A stretch of DNA of 64,000 bases from M2408 sp040386975 (GCA_040386975.1 JAZKEO010000022.1:60021-124020), one strand, 5' to 3'; counted from the stretch's first letter, positions 8,536-17,406 are shown. The notes: a model not told the origin generated them from the letters alone. Numbers and translations are program-made.

Positions 8536-8907
8536 ATGTTAAAAGAATTTAAAGCATTTATCATGCGTGGAAATGTCGTTGATTTGGCTGTTGCAGTTAT
8601 CATCGGTGCTGCTTTCAGTGCAATTGTGAGTTCCTTGATTTCAGATGTAATTACACCTTTGATTCTGAGTCCAGTGATGAAGAGTTTGGGTGTTTCTGAA
8701 TTAGAAAAAATTGCTTGGAATGGTGTTTTGTATGGCAAGTTTTTGGCATCTGTAATCAATTTTATTGTAACAGCTTTCATTATTTTCTTGTTGGTTAAAG
8801 CAATGAACAAAATGAAAAAGAAAGAAGCAGAACTTCCGGCTACTCCTTCAGAACCAACTAAAGAAGAACAATTATTGACCGAAATAAGAGATTTGTTAAA
8901 AAAGTAA
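8536..8907 (+). CDS. mscL: Large-conductance mechanosensitive channel MscL
   Basis: MscL is an inner-membrane homopentamer that opens under membrane tension and releases solutes in hypo-osmotic shock. The 123-residue protein begins with the conserved amphipathic N-terminal helix (MLKEFKAFIMRGNVVDLAVAV) leading into TM1 with IIGAAFSAIVSSL and the DVITP motif. TM2 is near residues 70-95 and a charged C-terminal helix ends in TEIRDLL. The length is slightly below the usual 130-150 because the periplasmic loop is short. It stands alone with its own promoter. Confidence 0.95.
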   Translation: MLKEFKAFIMRGNVVDLAVAVIIGAAFSAIVSSLISDVITPLILSPVMKSLGVSELEKIAWNGVLYGKFLASVINFIVTAFIIFLLVKAMNKMKKKEAELPATPSEPTKEEQLLTEIRDLLKK

Positions 8908-9018
8908 TAAAATTGAAAAACGAGTGTGAAATCGTTCTTTTTTCAATTTTATTTTGTCAATATAAAAAAAAGTACTATTTTCGATAAATAAATAATTACA
9001 AACTTAAATTTTTAAAGC

Positions 9019-9029
9019 GGTCTTTGACC
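9019..9029 (+). other. Small stem-loop in the RRM gene leader
   Basis: ggtc and gacc around a TTT loop form a 4-bp stem 14 bases before the RRM protein start, followed by a T-rich stretch. It may influence initiation or cold response. It is weak on its own. Confidence 0.3.
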
Positions 9030-9043
9030 ATCTATTTTTTCTT

Positions 9044-9592
9044 ATGACAAATATTTTTGTAGCCAAATTAGATTATGGCGTAACTCAAGAACATTTAAAA
9101 GCTGAATTTGAGAAATTCGGTAAGGTAAGCAAGGTTTCTGTTGCTATGGACAAAGAAACTGGAAAATCAAAAGGTTTTGCATTTATTGAAATGTTCAACG
9201 AAGATGAAGCTAAACAAGCTATTGAGGCTTTAGATGGTATTACTTTGTCAGGAAGGCAAATCGCTGTAAAACAGGCAGAAGATCGATCAAATTCGAGAGG
9301 AAGTGATTCACGTCCAAGTAGAGATTCATCTGTTGAAAGAAAACCTTTTGAGAAGCGTCCAGCTCCTGTAACGAGAGATTTTTCTATTTCTGACGATGAT
9401 GACAAACCTGTTTTTGTTTTGCCAGAAAACGATAAATTTAAGGGCTTAGCAAAAAAAGATGTACCTAAAAAGAAAGAAAATTCGGGTAAAAATCTTTCAG
9501 ATGGTAAACCAAAACAACAAAAAATGGAAGCGTACAAAAAAAGTGGAAAAAACAACCGCTTTTTTAATGTTGATGACGATGATGATTATTAA
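9044..9592 (+). CDS. RRM-domain RNA-binding protein
   Basis: This is a single-RRM RNA-binding protein of the type common in Bacteroidota and cyanobacteria. RNP2 is IFVAKL (residues 4-9) and RNP1 is KGFAFIEM (43-50), with the loop sequence DKETGKSKG before it. The RRM ends near residue 78. The remaining 100 residues are low-complexity and charged: an Arg/Ser-rich stretch (82-105), a Lys-rich stretch and a C-terminal run of Asp (NVDDDDDY). Such a tail suggests disorder and condensate-like or regulatory behaviour, which is inference. A strong terminator follows. The long minus-strand frame beneath it is a shadow. Confidence 0.88.
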   Translation: MTNIFVAKLDYGVTQEHLKAEFEKFGKVSKVSVAMDKETGKSKGFAFIEMFNEDEAKQAIEALDGITLSGRQIAVKQAEDRSNSRGSDSRPSRDSSVERKPFEKRPAPVTRDFSISDDDDKPVFVLPENDKFKGLAKKDVPKKKENSGKNLSDGKPKQQKMEAYKKSGKNNRFFNVDDDDDY

Positions 9593-9610
9593 TATATTAA
9601 AAAATAATAA

Positions 9611-9639
9611 ACTGAAAGCCAACCTTTCAGTTTTTTTTT
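9611..9639 (+). terminator. Rho-independent terminator after the RRM gene
   Basis: ctgaaag (9612-9618) pairs with ctttcag (9624-9630), followed by nine T. Confidence 0.9.
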
Positions 9640-9676
9640 CGTCTTTGAATAGTATAAACTTTTTAATCAAATCACT

Positions 9677-11425
9677 ATGAAACTTTTTACAAAAAAAATT
9701 AAACATTTATTTGCACTTACAGCTTTTGTTTGTGTAAGTTGTTTTGCAAATTCTCAAAATAATATTTATACATCTGGGGCAACAAGTTTGAATCCATGTA
9801 ATGGATATGCCTTTTTGTTAGATTCAAACGTATTATACACAGGGGTTTCTTGGTCTAACTTATCAACAGGTACTTCACAAATCATACAAACGGGAGGTTA
9901 TTCAATTTGGGATTTATGTCCAGGTACATATTCATTTAATTATTCTGATTCATCAGGAGCTAATATTTCAACTTTCTTAATTACAGGAGATTCTGTTGGG
10001 GTAATTGATTTTGACGGAGATGGTTATTTTTCAGATTATGATTGTAATGACAATAATGTTGCAATTTTTCCTGGAGCAATCGAAATACCAAACAATGGAA
10101 TTGATGAAGATTGTGATGGAATGGATGGTCAAGTTATAGATTCTTGTGCTGGTTTTGGAGCTTCAGTTTCAGTTATAAATGCAAGTTCTCCAAATACTTG
10201 TGATGGTATTGCTACCGCTGGACCTTATGGAGGAACTCAGCCTTATTCTTATGTTTGGAGTAATGTAGAAATTGGTGCTCAAATTAGTAATTTATGTACT
10301 GGAACTTATACCGTTACAATTACAGATTTTAATGGATGTTCTTATTCTGCTTCTGTTTATATTTCTGGAGATACATCAAATGTTAACCCTGATTGTAGCA
10401 GTTTTTATGCAACAGCTAGTACTTCTAACCTTCAAAATCAAGGTGCATGCGATGATTATGCTGTAGCAATTGGTGTAGGTGGTACAGAACCATATAATTT
10501 TCAATGGAGTAATGGAATGATTGGAAATCAAGCAACAAATTTATGTCCTGGTTATTATGAATTATATGCTTCTGATTCTAATGGTTGTAATTTCTCTGTA
10601 CCTTTTAGCGTAGGAATCATAGATTCCACAAATTGGTATTATGGTTTATCTGGCTATGTTTATGAATACATGCCTTCGGCAGATGGACAATGTGATGGAA
10701 GTGCTTATGTAGATGTTTACGGAGACACATCATATACATTTTTCCATTCAACAGGAGATACAACACAATATGTTACAGGACTTTGTGCGGGTGTTTATTC
10801 AGTATTTATTACTGCTTCTAATGGAGATACATTAAATTTAACATATATCATTGCTGATCCATCAGAAATTTACAATACTGGAAATTATGGAGATTCTACT
10901 ATTGTTGACACATTAAATTATGGTACAATTGAAAATTGTGTAATCGATTTCTTGACTTTAGATTCAGCTTTTGTTTCAAATATTTATTACGTCTCAAATG
11001 ATTCAATTTTGGTTACTTGGTCTGTAATTGATGCTAACGGAACGATTACTTTTACACAGTCTTACGATATTTCAACAGTTGCTGGAGTATATGAGTTGCT
11101 TTTGGAGATTTTCTGTCCTCAAAAATCAGAAGCTAAATACATGTATGCGACTGATCGCGTTTATATAAATGCTTTAGAATTGAGCACGAAAGAAATTAAA
11201 GCCGATGATTTTAAAGTTTACCCAAACCCAGTTGAAGATGTTTTAATAATTGATTTGAAAGAAACTGCGACTATTACTATTTCTGATATTACTGGTAAAG
11301 TAATTAAAACGCAAAAACTTACAAATTCAGCTAATACAATTTCAACTTCTGATTTAGCAAAAGGTCAATATGTTGTTAACATTTCAAATGAAAAAATGAA
11401 TGTAACAAAAATGATTATTAAGTAA
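9677..11425 (+). CDS. T9SS-secreted repeat protein with MopE and SprB-like repeats
   Basis: This 582-residue secreted protein has a signal peptide (residues 1-27, ending FANSQ). Residues about 111-152 form a MopE-type metal-binding segment (DFDGDGYFSDYDCND then GIDEDCDG). SprB-like repeats, each with a Cys-x-G start, a YxWSN core and an LCxGxY motif, cover about 174-229 and 257-312, with degenerate copies near 38-95 and 335-385. The C-terminus (about 510-582, FKVYPNP then DLAKGQYVVNI) is a type A T9SS sorting domain, so the protein should be exported by the type IX system and attached to or released from the cell surface. Cargo function (adhesion or gliding related) is inference. Confidence 0.88.
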   Translation: MKLFTKKIKHLFALTAFVCVSCFANSQNNIYTSGATSLNPCNGYAFLLDSNVLYTGVSWSNLSTGTSQIIQTGGYSIWDLCPGTYSFNYSDSSGANISTFLITGDSVGVIDFDGDGYFSDYDCNDNNVAIFPGAIEIPNNGIDEDCDGMDGQVIDSCAGFGASVSVINASSPNTCDGIATAGPYGGTQPYSYVWSNVEIGAQISNLCTGTYTVTITDFNGCSYSASVYISGDTSNVNPDCSSFYATASTSNLQNQGACDDYAVAIGVGGTEPYNFQWSNGMIGNQATNLCPGYYELYASDSNGCNFSVPFSVGIIDSTNWYYGLSGYVYEYMPSADGQCDGSAYVDVYGDTSYTFFHSTGDTTQYVTGLCAGVYSVFITASNGDTLNLTYIIADPSEIYNTGNYGDSTIVDTLNYGTIENCVIDFLTLDSAFVSNIYYVSNDSILVTWSVIDANGTITFTQSYDISTVAGVYELLLEIFCPQKSEAKYMYATDRVYINALELSTKEIKADDFKVYPNPVEDVLIIDLKETATITISDITGKVIKTQKLTNSANTISTSDLAKGQYVVNISNEKMNVTKMIIK

Positions 11426-11441
11426 GAAAACAAAAATTTAT

Positions 11442-11477
11442 TAAAAGCTGTTTCAATATTGAAGCAGCTTTTTTTTT
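11442..11477 (+). terminator. Rho-independent terminator after the T9SS protein
   Basis: aaagctgtttcaa and ttgaagcagcttt pair with one G-U and are followed by a run of T. Confidence 0.9.
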
Positions 11478-11490
11478 GCATAATTATTTA

Positions 11491-11498
11491 TATCTTTG
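11491..11498 (+). promoter_or_regulatory. -7 box of the ROK gene, near-leaderless
   Basis: TATCTTTG matches TAnnTTTG and ends only 9 bases before the ATG at 11508, so the transcript should have almost no leader. Confidence 0.5.
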
Positions 11499-11507
11499 TC
11501 CTAGATA

Positions 11508-12464
11508 ATGGAAAATTTAGCCTTAGGAATTGATATTGGTGGTACAAAAACTGCGTTTGGATTGGTTAACAAGCAGGGTGAAATTATTTGTGAAGAATCA
11601 ACAACAACAAATGATTTTGCTGAACCAAGGGATTTAGCCTTACATATATTAAATTATGTTTCAAAAAACATCAATTTAGATCTGTTGTGCGGAATTGGCA
11701 TTGGTGCCCCAAATGGAAATCAATTTTTAGGAACAATTGAATTCGCTCCAAACTTAGTTTGGAAAGGAATTGTTCCTTTGGTTCAAATTTTTGAAGAAGT
11801 ATTTCAAAAGAAAACATTTCTAACAAATGACGCTAACGCAGCAGCAATTGGTGAAAAACTTTTTGGAAACGCAAAGGATTTGACTGATTTTGTAATGATA
11901 ACTCTCGGAACAGGAATCGGTAGCGGAATTATTTGCGATGGAAAATTATTGAAAGGAAAACACGCTTTAGCTGGCGAATATGGTCACGTTCGTGTTGCTC
12001 ATAATGGAAGACTTTGCGGTTGTGGAAGAAATGGTTGTTTGGAAACTTATGCTTCTTCAACAGGAGTTGTAAGAAGTATCAAAGAACTTGATTCAGTAAA
12101 TAAAAGTAAATCAGTTTTAATTGATTTAGCGAAACCAAGTGCAAAAGATGTTTTTGATTCTGCTGAAAAAGGCGATGTGTTTGCACAAGAAATTGTTGAT
12201 TTCACAGCTGAGACTTTAGGTTCAGCGTTGGCAGATTTTGCAACTTTTTCAGATCCAGAAGCTTATGTTTTGTTTGGTGGTTTGTCAAAAAGTGGTGATG
12301 AATTTACAAACAAAGTTAAAATTGCCATGGAAGCAAATATTTTGAACATTTATAAAAATAAAATTGAACTTAGAACTTCTGAATTAAACAATTTAAATGC
12401 AGCAGTTTTAGGAAGTTCCGCAATCGTTTTCTCAGAGTTAAATGAAATCTTATTAAATAACTAA
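11508..12464 (+). CDS. ROK family sugar kinase (glucokinase-like)
   Basis: This ATP-dependent sugar kinase phosphorylates a hexose in the cytoplasm. ROK features are all present: the phosphate loop DIGGTKTAFGLV (residues 9-20), catalytic Asp in TNDANAAA (D108), LGTGIGSG (133-140), GEYGH (156-160) and the zinc-binding CGCGRNGC (170-177). The 318-residue length is standard. The following gene is a GH92 mannosidase 6 bases downstream in one transcript, so mannose or N-acetyl sugar released from glycans is a likely substrate. That substrate call is inference, and glucose is equally possible. Confidence 0.88.
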   Translation: MENLALGIDIGGTKTAFGLVNKQGEIICEESTTTNDFAEPRDLALHILNYVSKNINLDLLCGIGIGAPNGNQFLGTIEFAPNLVWKGIVPLVQIFEEVFQKKTFLTNDANAAAIGEKLFGNAKDLTDFVMITLGTGIGSGIICDGKLLKGKHALAGEYGHVRVAHNGRLCGCGRNGCLETYASSTGVVRSIKELDSVNKSKSVLIDLAKPSAKDVFDSAEKGDVFAQEIVDFTAETLGSALADFATFSDPEAYVLFGGLSKSGDEFTNKVKIAMEANILNIYKNKIELRTSELNNLNAAVLGSSAIVFSELNEILLNN

Positions 12465-12470
12465 TTGATT

Positions 12471-15400
12471 ATGAGGTTATTATTTTCTTTTTTTTTAATC
12501 ACATCACTAAATGCTTTTAGTCAAGTTGAAGAGCTAAAAACGAATCAAGATTTACGTAAAACAAAATTTGAAAGAGCTGTAAATACAAATGGAGGAGTAA
12601 GACAACGTTTGCGTTACGATTTTTCAAAACACGTTAATCCTTTTATTGGAACGGGAGCTCATGGACACACACACCCAGCAGCAACAGCACCTTTTGGAAT
12701 GATACAACTTGGACCAGACACGCGTTATAATGGTTGGGACGGTTGTTCAGGTTATCATTATAGTGATTCAGTCATTTATGGTTTTTCTCACACACATTTA
12801 AGTGGAACAGGAGTAGAGGATTTATGTGATTTACTAATTGTTCCGCAACAAGGAAAATGTTTGACAGAGGCAGGCTACAAAAATAAAGCAGGTTTCGGCT
12901 CAAAATTTTCACATTCGCAAGAAAAAGCAAGTCCAGGTTATTATGAAGTAAAATTGTTTAAAAATGATATCGACGTGAAACTGGCTTCAACAGAAAGAGC
13001 TGGAATTCACGAATATACGTTTAACCAAACAAAAGGAAAAAAATATATTTTAATTGATTTAGAACACCGCGATAATTTGTTGGATTATGAATTTAATGTA
13101 ATCGATAAAAATAGAATTTCAGGAAAACGTGTTTCAAATGCTTGGGCGAAAAATCAGCACTTTTATTTTTATTTGGAAACAGAAATTCCATATAAAAAAT
13201 TCAAACTGACTAAAAACAAAAAATTAATCCTTGAATTTCCAGAATCAACAAAAGTAATCAAACTAAAAGTTGGGATTTCAGCAGTAGATATTGAAGGAGC
13301 AAGAAAAAATGTGTTTGAAGAAATTCAAGGTTTTGATTTAGAGATGATCAAATCTTTGACACGAAATCAATGGAATACAGAAATGAATAAATTGCATTTT
13401 CACTCTGAAGATGAAGCTGTCATGACAAATTTCTATACGGCTGTTTATCATTCTTATTTGAGTCCTTCACTTTTTTCTGATGTTGATGGAAGATTTAGAG
13501 GGAATGACAACTTGATTCATGAATCTGTAAATAAAAAACGTTATACTATTTTTTCGATTTGGGATACCTATCGCTCTGCTCATCCGCTTTATACCTTAAC
13601 GCAAGTGAAAAGGACTGAAGATTTTATCCAAACTTTTTTAGATATTTATAAGGAAACCAACGAATTACCTGTTTGGGAATTGTGGGGAAATGAAACCGAT
13701 TGTATGATTGGATATCATGCAACATCTATCATTGCCGACGCCTATTTTAAAGGAATTACAAACTTTGATTCTGAAAAAGCTCTAGAAGCAATGCTTGTGA
13801 CTTCTCAAAAAGATGAATTGGGTAAAAAAATATACAAGGAATATGGTTTTTTAAGCTCAAATAAAGAACCTGAATCAGTTTCAAAAACCTTGGAGTATGC
13901 ATATGACGATTGGACAATTTCACAATTTGCGAAAACCTTGGGCAAAGAAGATGAAGCCAGAGAATATTTGAGTCGTTCGTCAAATTTTATCAATATTTTT
14001 GATCCTCAAACAAAATTTATGCGTCCAAAAAATGGTGGGATTTGGTTAAATCCTTTCATGCCATCGGAAGTGAATTTTAATTTCACAGAAGCAAATAGTT
14101 ATCAATATTCTTTGTCCATGCCACACAATATCAATGCAATGCGTAAATTATTGGGTGGAAAAGATAGCTTGGAATTTTGGTTAGATCGTTTATTTACAAC
14201 TTCGAGTAAATTGGAAGGTCGTCAGCAATCGGATATTACGGGTTTAATTGGACAATATGCTCATGGAAACGAACCTTCACATCACATGGCATATTTATAC
14301 AATTACACAAATTCGCCTTACAAGACTCAAGAAAAAGTCAATCAGATTTTACATGAATTGTACACACCAACTCCAGAAGGGTTGAGTGGAAATGAGGATT
14401 GTGGACAAATGTCAGCTTGGTACGTTTTATCAGCGGTAGGTTTGTATCCGATTTGTCCTGGAAGTCCGATTTATACTTTTGGGCGACCATTACAAGAGTA
14501 TGCTAATTTTCATTTTGAAAATGGGAAAACGATGGCTATTTTGACAAAAAACAATTCCAAAGAAAATAAATACATTCAAAAAGTGGAGTTGAATGGAGAA
14601 AATTACACGAATTTATTTATTTCTCACGAAGATTTATTGAAAGGTGGAGAATTGATTTTTTACATGGGAAATGAAGTTAATTCGGACTTAAATTCCTTTA
14701 AAAGAGAAATTAAGGATAAAGATTTCATCGATTCAAATTTTATGCCTGTTCCTTATTTTACAGCGACAAAAAATACTTTTTACGATTCGATTACAACGGA
14801 AATCAAGATGATTGATTTGCCGAATTTTCAAATTCGCTTTACTACAAATGGAGCAGAGCCAAATTTAACTTCTGAGATTTACAGACAGCCTCTGACTTTC
14901 CATGCTACAACAGAGTTAAAAGCAAAATGTTTTCAATATGAAGGTGGGAATTCTGAAGTGAAAAAAGTTGACAATAGCAGTGAAAAAAGAAGTCTTCTTT
15001 ACAAATTGAATGACAAGAAGGCAGTTTCATCGATTTTCTATAAACTAAAAGAAGATTTAAATTTGGAAGTTACTGCAAAATACAACAATCAATATACAGC
15101 TGGAGGAAATTTAGCTTTAATTGATGGAATTTATGGTTTAACTGATTTCCGCTCAGGAGCTTGGCAAGGTTACGAAGGCGATAACGCTTCTGGAATTATA
15201 ACATTTAAAAATCCTAAAAAAGTGGAATCACTCGAAATTTCTTGTTTGCAAGACATCAAATCGTGGATTTTTATGCCGACAGAAATTCAGCTTGAGCTTT
15301 CTTATGATGGAATAAAATTTGAAAAGTCAATTAAAAGAAAAGTAATTTATCCAAGTGACAAGTTTGGTTCTTTTCAAGAAAAAATTCTAGTTCCAGTTAA

Positions 15401-15518
15401 TTTGGAGGGAATAAAAGCAATCAAATATTCAATCGTAAATCGAAAAACCTGTCCAAAAGGACATTTAGGTGAAGGCGAAAAATCGTGGTTATTTGTCGAC
15501 GAAATAGGAGTGAAGTAG
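12471..15518 (+). CDS. GH92 family alpha-mannosidase with C-terminal discoidin-like domain
   Basis: This is a secreted calcium-dependent exo-alpha-mannosidase. The signal peptide ends NAFSQ. The GH92 N-terminal beta-sandwich begins at VNPFIGTGAHGHTHPAATAP and continues to GFSHTHLSGTG. The catalytic alpha/alpha domain holds SIWDTYRSAHPLY, GNETDCMIGYHA and GLSGNEDCGQMSAWYV. After about residue 760 come a chitobiase-like strand segment (TTNGAEPNLTSEIYRQPL) and an F5/8-type C domain (about 870-1015). I place the start at the ATG at 12471; a TTG 6 bases earlier would abut the ROK stop and is less likely. About 1015 residues is longer than the core enzyme because of the appended domains. Confidence 0.92.
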   Translation: MRLLFSFFLITSLNAFSQVEELKTNQDLRKTKFERAVNTNGGVRQRLRYDFSKHVNPFIGTGAHGHTHPAATAPFGMIQLGPDTRYNGWDGCSGYHYSDSVIYGFSHTHLSGTGVEDLCDLLIVPQQGKCLTEAGYKNKAGFGSKFSHSQEKASPGYYEVKLFKNDIDVKLASTERAGIHEYTFNQTKGKKYILIDLEHRDNLLDYEFNVIDKNRISGKRVSNAWAKNQHFYFYLETEIPYKKFKLTKNKKLILEFPESTKVIKLKVGISAVDIEGARKNVFEEIQGFDLEMIKSLTRNQWNTEMNKLHFHSEDEAVMTNFYTAVYHSYLSPSLFSDVDGRFRGNDNLIHESVNKKRYTIFSIWDTYRSAHPLYTLTQVKRTEDFIQTFLDIYKETNELPVWELWGNETDCMIGYHATSIIADAYFKGITNFDSEKALEAMLVTSQKDELGKKIYKEYGFLSSNKEPESVSKTLEYAYDDWTISQFAKTLGKEDEAREYLSRSSNFINIFDPQTKFMRPKNGGIWLNPFMPSEVNFNFTEANSYQYSLSMPHNINAMRKLLGGKDSLEFWLDRLFTTSSKLEGRQQSDITGLIGQYAHGNEPSHHMAYLYNYTNSPYKTQEKVNQILHELYTPTPEGLSGNEDCGQMSAWYVLSAVGLYPICPGSPIYTFGRPLQEYANFHFENGKTMAILTKNNSKENKYIQKVELNGENYTNLFISHEDLLKGGELIFYMGNEVNSDLNSFKREIKDKDFIDSNFMPVPYFTATKNTFYDSITTEIKMIDLPNFQIRFTTNGAEPNLTSEIYRQPLTFHATTELKAKCFQYEGGNSEVKKVDNSSEKRSLLYKLNDKKAVSSIFYKLKEDLNLEVTAKYNNQYTAGGNLALIDGIYGLTDFRSGAWQGYEGDNASGIITFKNPKKVESLEISCLQDIKSWIFMPTEIQLELSYDGIKFEKSIKRKVIYPSDKFGSFQEKILVPVNLEGIKAIKYSIVNRKTCPKGHLGEGEKSWLFVDEIGVK

Positions 15519-15540
15519 GCCCGATTTTTCTTTAAATTGT

Positions 15541-15570
15541 TTTGAAGAATCATTTTTTTATTTATCTTTG
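15541..15570 (+). promoter_or_regulatory. Promoter of the triple Tudor-like gene
   Basis: TTTG at 15541-15544, an 18-base spacer and TATCTTTG at 15563-15570 match the Bacteroidota -33/-7 arrangement. The ATG is 33 bases further on. Confidence 0.6.
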
Positions 15571-15603
15571 ATATATACGAATTTCACATTAAAATAATTT
15601 AGT

Positions 15604-16236
15604 ATGAAAAAAGCACTCTTATTAGTGATATTTTTAGTTTCGACTTTTATTATTCAAGCACAAGAAAAGGTTGTTTATGCAGTTGGTGATGATGTTGAAT
15701 ATTTTGATGGAGTAAATTGGATTGATAGTAAAATAGTACAAGTTGGTGCTAATAATCAGTATTTAATTTATTTGAATCAAAATCAAGCTAAAACAAAATG
15801 GCTTGATGGTGAAGAATTACAACCTTTATATAAAGCCGAACAAAAGATTATTGAAAGAAAGGTTGTAATTACTGAATATACTGTTGTTCCTAAATTTTTC
15901 CCAGGAGATTTAATAAAGTATAAAAGTAATGGAACATGGATTGAAACAGAAATCATTCAGCGAGGTGCAGATTTAAAATATCAAGTGTATAGTGATGCTT
16001 CTAAAAACTCTATTTTATGGATTAATGAAGCTGATATTGAATTGATTAAATCAAAAACACAACAAACTTCTGAATCCAGTGAATTTAAAGTTGGTGATAA
16101 AGTCAAGGTCTATGATGGTGGAGCTTGGCTTGAAAGCGAAATCGTTCAAGTTGGTGATAGCGGCATGTACCAAGTTTACTTCAATTCCGAAAAAACAGAA
16201 TCACGGTGGGTACAAGCTACTGATTTAAAAAAATAA
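15604..16236 (+). CDS. Secreted protein of three Tudor/Agenet-like repeats
   Basis: This 210-residue exported protein has a signal peptide ending IIQAQ (residues 1-20). The mature part consists of three repeats of about 50 residues (25-75, 98-148, 161-210). Each starts with a GD/V-K or GDxIKY motif, then a W-I/L-x-S/T-E-I-V/I-Q-x-G core, a Y-x-V/I-Y strand and a final W-x-x-x-x-L. The pattern resembles Tudor or Agenet small barrels. The function is unknown; binding of a charged ligand or polymer in the envelope is speculation. It has its own promoter and a convergent SRPBCC gene downstream. Confidence 0.75.
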   Translation: MKKALLLVIFLVSTFIIQAQEKVVYAVGDDVEYFDGVNWIDSKIVQVGANNQYLIYLNQNQAKTKWLDGEELQPLYKAEQKIIERKVVITEYTVVPKFFPGDLIKYKSNGTWIETEIIQRGADLKYQVYSDASKNSILWINEADIELIKSKTQQTSESSEFKVGDKVKVYDGGAWLESEIVQVGDSGMYQVYFNSEKTESRWVQATDLKK

Positions 16237-16237
16237 T

Positions 16238-16260
16238 GGAGAATAGTTTAATTATTCTCC
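16238..16260. terminator. Bidirectional hairpin overlapping the SRPBCC stop codon
   Basis: ggagaata pairs with tattctcc around TAATTTA-type sequence between two convergent genes. The last codons of the minus-strand gene lie inside the stem. Confidence 0.65.
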
Positions 16261-16664
16261 GTATAATTTTTGAAATTATTTAAAATCGCTTGCCAACCTC
16301 CTTTTTGTAATTCAATAGAATTTTCTGTTTCAGCATCAAATTCAATAATTACTTCCGTTTGAGAACCATTATCCTTAAAAACTACGCTTACTTGTCTGTC
16401 GTCAGGCATTCCATAAGTGAAACTCTCACCTAATACCAATTCGCTGTAAATCGCTTCAAACTCAAAACCAAAACTTCCGTCTTTCGCTTCCATTCTAGCG
16501 CTATATTTTCCGCCAATTTTCATATCGTTTTCTGCACTCGGGCAATGCCACGATGGATCGGCGAAATTCCATTTTGTGATGTGAATTGGGTTTGTGTAAT
16601 AATCCCACACTTTTTGTCTTTCAGCTTGTATTGTTGCTTGAACGGTTATTTTTGTTGCATTCAT
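16248..16664 (-). CDS. SRPBCC/AHSA1 family protein
   Basis: This is a 138-residue START-like (AHSA1/Aha1 C-terminal-like) domain protein with a hydrophobic ligand cavity fold. It has the family N-terminus ITVQATIQAERQKVWDYYTNPIHITKWNFADPSWHCP, a central GGKYSARMEAKDGSFGFEFEAIY stretch and the C-terminal helix with KGGWQAILNNFKNY. Length and order are typical of the uncharacterised stress-type SRPBCC proteins. There is no signal peptide, so it is cytoplasmic. Its ligand is unknown. Confidence 0.85.
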   Translation of the reverse strand: MNATKITVQATIQAERQKVWDYYTNPIHITKWNFADPSWHCPSAENDMKIGGKYSARMEAKDGSFGFEFEAIYSELVLGESFTYGMPDDRQVSVVFKDNGSQTEVIIEFDAETENSIELQKGGWQAILNNFKNYTENN

Positions 16665-16713
16665 GACTTTGGATTTTTAAGGTTTAATTTTATTATAATA
16701 ATTGAAAATTTTT

Positions 16714-17406
16714 CTATTTAGTTTGACTTTGTAAATCTAATATTTTTTGGGATTTTTCAGTCAATTCTTTTTCTTTTAAAAGTAAGTTTTCTTGAGCTTT
16801 TAATAAATTATTTTTCACTTCTTTGTTTTCATCTGAAAGTTTCGCTAGTTGATTTTGTAAATCCAACGTTGCTTGTAATTTTTGATTTATTTCTTTTTCT
16901 TTTAAAAGTAATTCTTCTTTACTTTTTAATAGATTAGCATTTACTTCCTTGTTTTCACTTGAAAGTTTGGCTAGTTGATTTTGCTTTTCAACGGATTCTT
17001 CCTTACTTTTTAGGAAAGTATTTTTCACTTCCTTATTTTCATCTGTTAGTTTCGTCAGTTGATTCTGCTTTTCAGTTGATTCTTCTTTACTTTTAACTAA
17101 ACTTACTGTTAATTCCTTATTTTCATTGGAAAGTTTAATTAGTTGATTTTGCTTATCAATTAATTCTTCCTCTTTCTTTTTTAAAATAGTTGCTTGGTTT
17201 TGAACAACATTATCTAAGCTATCAATTCGTTTATTAAGTTTTGAAATTTGATTTTCTTTAGTGTTCAAATCCATTATTTGACTTTTAACGATTATCGTGA
17301 AACTGTCAATTCTAGAATTTAGTATTTGAATCTGCTCCTTTTTATTTTGAGAAAATACAATAAAAGTTGTCAAAAGTAGCATAGCGGTTAAACATGTTTT
17401 TTTCAT
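16714..17406 (-). CDS. Exported heptad-repeat coiled-coil protein
   Basis: This 230-residue protein has a signal peptide (residues 1-20, ending IVFSQ) followed by an almost purely coiled-coil body rich in K, E, Q, N and L. Internal repeats of 28 residues begin at about 77, 105 and 133 (core KQNQLxKLSxENKEV), followed by a 42-residue unit at 161 and a last 28-residue unit at 203. All lengths are multiples of seven, so the heptad register is kept. I recognise no enzymatic motif and no lipobox. A periplasmic fibrous or spacer role is inference. It resembles no named family to me, and repeat expansion by recombination seems likely. Confidence 0.75.
   Translation of the reverse strand: MKKTCLTAMLLLTTFIVFSQNKKEQIQILNSRIDSFTIIVKSQIMDLNTKENQISKLNKRIDSLDNVVQNQATILKKKEEELIDKQNQLIKLSNENKELTVSLVKSKEESTEKQNQLTKLTDENKEVKNTFLKSKEESVEKQNQLAKLSSENKEVNANLLKSKEELLLKEKEINQKLQATLDLQNQLAKLSDENKEVKNNLLKAQENLLLKEKELTEKSQKILDLQSQTK
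16801..17178. repeat. 84-base coding repeats (with one 126-base unit)
   Basis: The DNA encoding residues 77-202 of the coiled-coil protein consists of three 84-base units and one 126-base unit, visibly similar at nucleotide level (the TTGATTTTGC and TTCTTC blocks recur). Confidence 0.7.

Noticed and set aside
9085..9555. Long minus-strand open frame opposite the RRM gene
   Set aside because: It is antisense to a gene with clear RNP motifs; its own translation shows low-complexity Ser/Phe sequence and no domain.
16801..17178. CRISPR-like array
   Set aside because: The 84-base units are coding, in frame with a coiled-coil protein, and lack unique spacers and cas genes.
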